From: Hofstenia miamia | Lineage: Eukaryota > Xenacoelomorpha > Acoela | Length of the DNA stretch: 64,000 bases | Assembly: GCA_004352715.1 (NCBI GenBank) | Contig: SCFE01000015.1 | Span: forward strand, 2,085,749 to 2,149,748 | Direction of reading: 5' to 3' | Shown: positions 61,401 through 64,000 of the stretch, piece after piece | Numbering within the stretch: the stretch's first letter is position 1 | Layout of the letters: each line of letters opens with the position of its first letter | The notes under the pieces: model-generated | Databases searched by the model: none | Seen by the model: the letters and a program-made list of their open reading frames with translations, nothing else | What the model was told of the DNA's origin: nothing | Position numbers and translations under genes: made by a program

Positions 61401-62725
61401 AAAATTTTAACGTGAATTTTGTTGCGCCATCTACCGGACATACATGATATTGTGCAAAAATTACTGACTTCATCTACAAAAACTTAATTTATTATTTGAA
61501 GAATGCTAGCTGGCTGGACACGACATTTCTGCTTATTACAATTATTCTGGGGGAGCTTATACTTTTCCTGTGTGAATTCTGAAACGAGTAAGTACACTTT
61601 ATAATTTTCATTTTTCAATATAATAAAATTCTTGAATTTTAAAAAAGTACAAAAATAATATAAATTTTAAAACATTTTCCTAGTTTAATTAAAATTAATG
61701 GCTTTGTATATTTATTTTACTTGAAGTAGGTTGTATATTCCATAAGGTTGCGTTTGCGTGTGCTATCAGATTATTTACACAACTGTAATATCAATTAATT
61801 TTGTTTAAGGCGAAAGCTGTTATCGATTGGAAACAAGTGATAAATTACAATAAGTTGGGGAAATTTTTAGAAACTTCCTATACCAATGTCTATCTCATGT
61901 TTATACAATTAATAAATTAATTTCTTCAAATAGATTCTTGAAGGGCATAAAATTGAGAAGATTGCTATTTAATCAGGTTCCAACTTATATTAATTTCTTT
62001 GTTGTTTTTATATTGAATTTGAGATCATTTTATATTGGAAATTATTTTCGGAATTATAAAACAAATTTTGTAGACAATTAAGCAGGTTTGTGGATTTGTG
62101 CATTGAATATAAAGACCATTTCTTTCCCAAAAGTAATTGTCTCCTTTTGTAAAAAGTCGTTTTGATATTACCGATTTCTAAGGCGACTAATTGAATAGAT
62201 AAAGACACGCTGGGTCATTAATGCATGGATATATAAAAGAAGATTTTGTATGGTAAATACAATGCATTAACTTATTTACTTTTTAGCAAATTTTTATAGG
62301 GTTTGATTTTATACAAAAATTTATATTAAATTACTATAATTTTTATAGTAAATAGTTTTTACTCATTAATAAGGTCAATTTTGTTAAACACATTCATCTT
62401 CAATCATAAAATGTTTATATGTTACTGGTTCGTGAATACTGAATTATTAAAAAATTCGGAGAGTGCCTTACGAATTGAGAAGTACAATAAAACGCGTATG
62501 AGCGCAGTGTAAAGCACTGTTTTCATTGGATTTGGAGAGTAACAGCAATCTGACCTCTTTTGAATCAGTTAGATTTTCAGGATAATGGTAATCCGAGTTA
62601 TATGTTACTTTCTAAAAATTCAAGTAGGATGTCACTCAATTGTAAACTACAACCTACGATGAGTTATTCTATTTTTTCATTTTTATAATATATGAACATG
62701 ACTGTGTAGTTTATTTAGCCCAAGC

Positions 62726-62757
<32 letters not shown>

Positions 62758-62973
62758 ACAGTATATCGGTTAACCGTTTGACAATTACCTAGCTAGGTGT
62801 CTTAGCTAGACATCAATTATACTTGAGGTGAAATCAATAAGCATTCATATTTCTTATCTGAAATCGTATATTTTTGTCAGGATTTGCCTTTTTGGCATAT
62901 ATATTCATGTGTTTGGTGTTTTATTTTGGCAACAAAAACTAAAGTCCTCTCCAAAAGTTTTTGGCCACCAATG

Positions 62974-63011
<38 letters not shown>
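62726..63011. repeat. Two neighbouring (TA)n microsatellites
   Basis: 62726-62758 (with one TTTA interruption) and 62977-63011, separated by about 220 bases of unique sequence. Confidence 0.93.
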
Positions 63012-63013
<2 letters not shown>

Positions 63014-64000
63014 ATGGGATCTGTAATTTCTCATGCACCTGTAGAACTATTTCAAATTAACAAATTGTTTGAGTCATTATTTCATAATCTCAATGGATGC
63101 CTCATCATTCATATATAAATGTAAATAATATTCTAAAATAGCATTTTGGATAGTATTTTACACACAAGTGAAACTAAGTGAATAAGTCTGGCATAATAAT
63201 AATTAATTGTCTAAAGTTTTATTGTAAAAGTTTTACTTGGAATAAAATTTATTTTTTAAGTTCATATATTCATAATTTACATAACGTGAAATTTAAGTAG
63301 ATTTTTATCAGTTTTTATGAATTTCTTTTTTAGGTAACATACATGCGTATTTTATATATACAATTTCACAATATAACCATTTTTAATTCACTATTAAAAC
63401 GGAATGGAAACCTTCATGAAAACTGCAGTTTTTATCTCCAGTTTTAAATAGTTATTGTATCCACTCGTATTAATAAAGAAATCCCAATAACTTATATGTC
63501 ATGTAATTTTCATACTTGCTTACTAATATTTGCATTTTTATACCAATAACAGGGTCATTTCTAATATTATAGCAAGGCGTGATTAATACCTAAACATTAG
63601 ATCTTCATAGGTCAGAACATTCTTATAGGAAAATTTTTTCTAAAGTAAGTAATCGTACGTCTTTTGGAAACATTAACCACGTAATCGTGGTGATTTATGC
63701 ATTATTTCAGAATGTAGAAAACTTCAATTAAATTTTTGACAGTAGGGGAACGTCAAATATGGCATGCTTTATTGAAAATTATTATTTATATATAGAAGTA
63801 ATTATATAAATTGTAATGTATTCAACTACTTTTTAATAGGAAACGTAATTTTAAGATGTGCTTGAATGTAAAACTAATATAATTGTTTATCGAAGTAATA
63901 ACAAGACAATAGGTTGTTTTTATGCAATTTGACAAAAATAATTAACTGCCGAACTTTTCAAAACCAAATTATAGACATAAACTTAAATTAAAAACCTTTT

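Larger units (their letters stand above)
55426..64000. other. Long A+T-rich stretch with microsatellites only
   Basis: About 8.6 kb. It holds (TA)n runs at 56592-56624, 58446-58470, 62726-62758 (interrupted) and 62977-63011. Short frames (for example 56089-56319 -, 58000-58221 +, 60192-60389 +, 62008-62208 -) have no recognisable similarity. A G+C-rich spot GGTGGGCCCGGGCCGCC lies near 61240; I could not pair it with another end. Confidence 0.5.

Noticed and set aside
61235-61530. G+C-rich GGGCCCGGGCCGCCAGCCAG and a distant TGGCTGG as possible element ends
   Set aside because: The match is only about eight bases and no target duplication was found.

Overview
This is a eukaryotic, strongly A+T-rich and apparently gene-poor stretch. 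It has many (TA)n microsatellites and short decayed reading frames, and its recognisable coding remnants are almost all transposable elements. The element mix points to an invertebrate animal, most likely an arthropod, though the species cannot be named from the sequence. That mix is DUF4817/DDE-type Tc1-mariner relics, PIF/Harbinger with a MADF partner, Ty3/gypsy, CR1/Rex-type LINEs, a LINE-like element with a restriction-like endonuclease tail, a Helitron, hAT elements and an EnSpm/CACTA-like transposase. I found no convincing host protein gene, tRNA, rRNA or CRISPR array.

Layout, 1-16 kb: an internally deleted mariner-type relic (64-990, + strand); a CR1-type LINE on the minus strand (about 6050-4167); the tail of an LTR retroelement (pol C-terminus, polypurine tract and start of an LTR, 8771-8500) cut by a hAT-type terminus at 8774; a split MITE copy (about 9960-10608); an EnSpm/CACTA-like transposase gene in exons (11176-13447) with a spliceable intron; and a Ty3/gypsy pol on the minus strand (15760-13559) whose reverse transcriptase carries a copied patch of its own integrase.

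16-36.7 kb: two copies of a GCTCGG-rich MITE; a mariner with TA target duplication (20151-20701); a broken PIF/Harbinger pair, MADF on + and nuclease on -, around a 1 kb gap (20969-23310); a LINE-like pol with its catalytic palm deleted (23829-25745); a second mariner (28972-29504); a Tc1-like relic (about 32640-33180); a Helitron with both ends (33422-34344); and a CR1/Rex-type LINE (about 34560-36720).

36.7-64 kb: a hAT element with an 8-bp target duplication inserted into an older mariner (37340-39440), a TAA-flanked MITE (43670-43952), two hAT-type MITEs (44162-44461; 46671-47008), a tandem array of seven 308-bp units (50261-52416), a 45-bp minisatellite (55205-55425), then about 8.5 kb of A+T-rich DNA with only microsatellites.

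The genes here do not form a pathway. The window is a record of successive insertions, nested insertions and decay. Several assembly gaps are flanked by identical sequence and should be treated as scaffold-join artefacts until read-checked.
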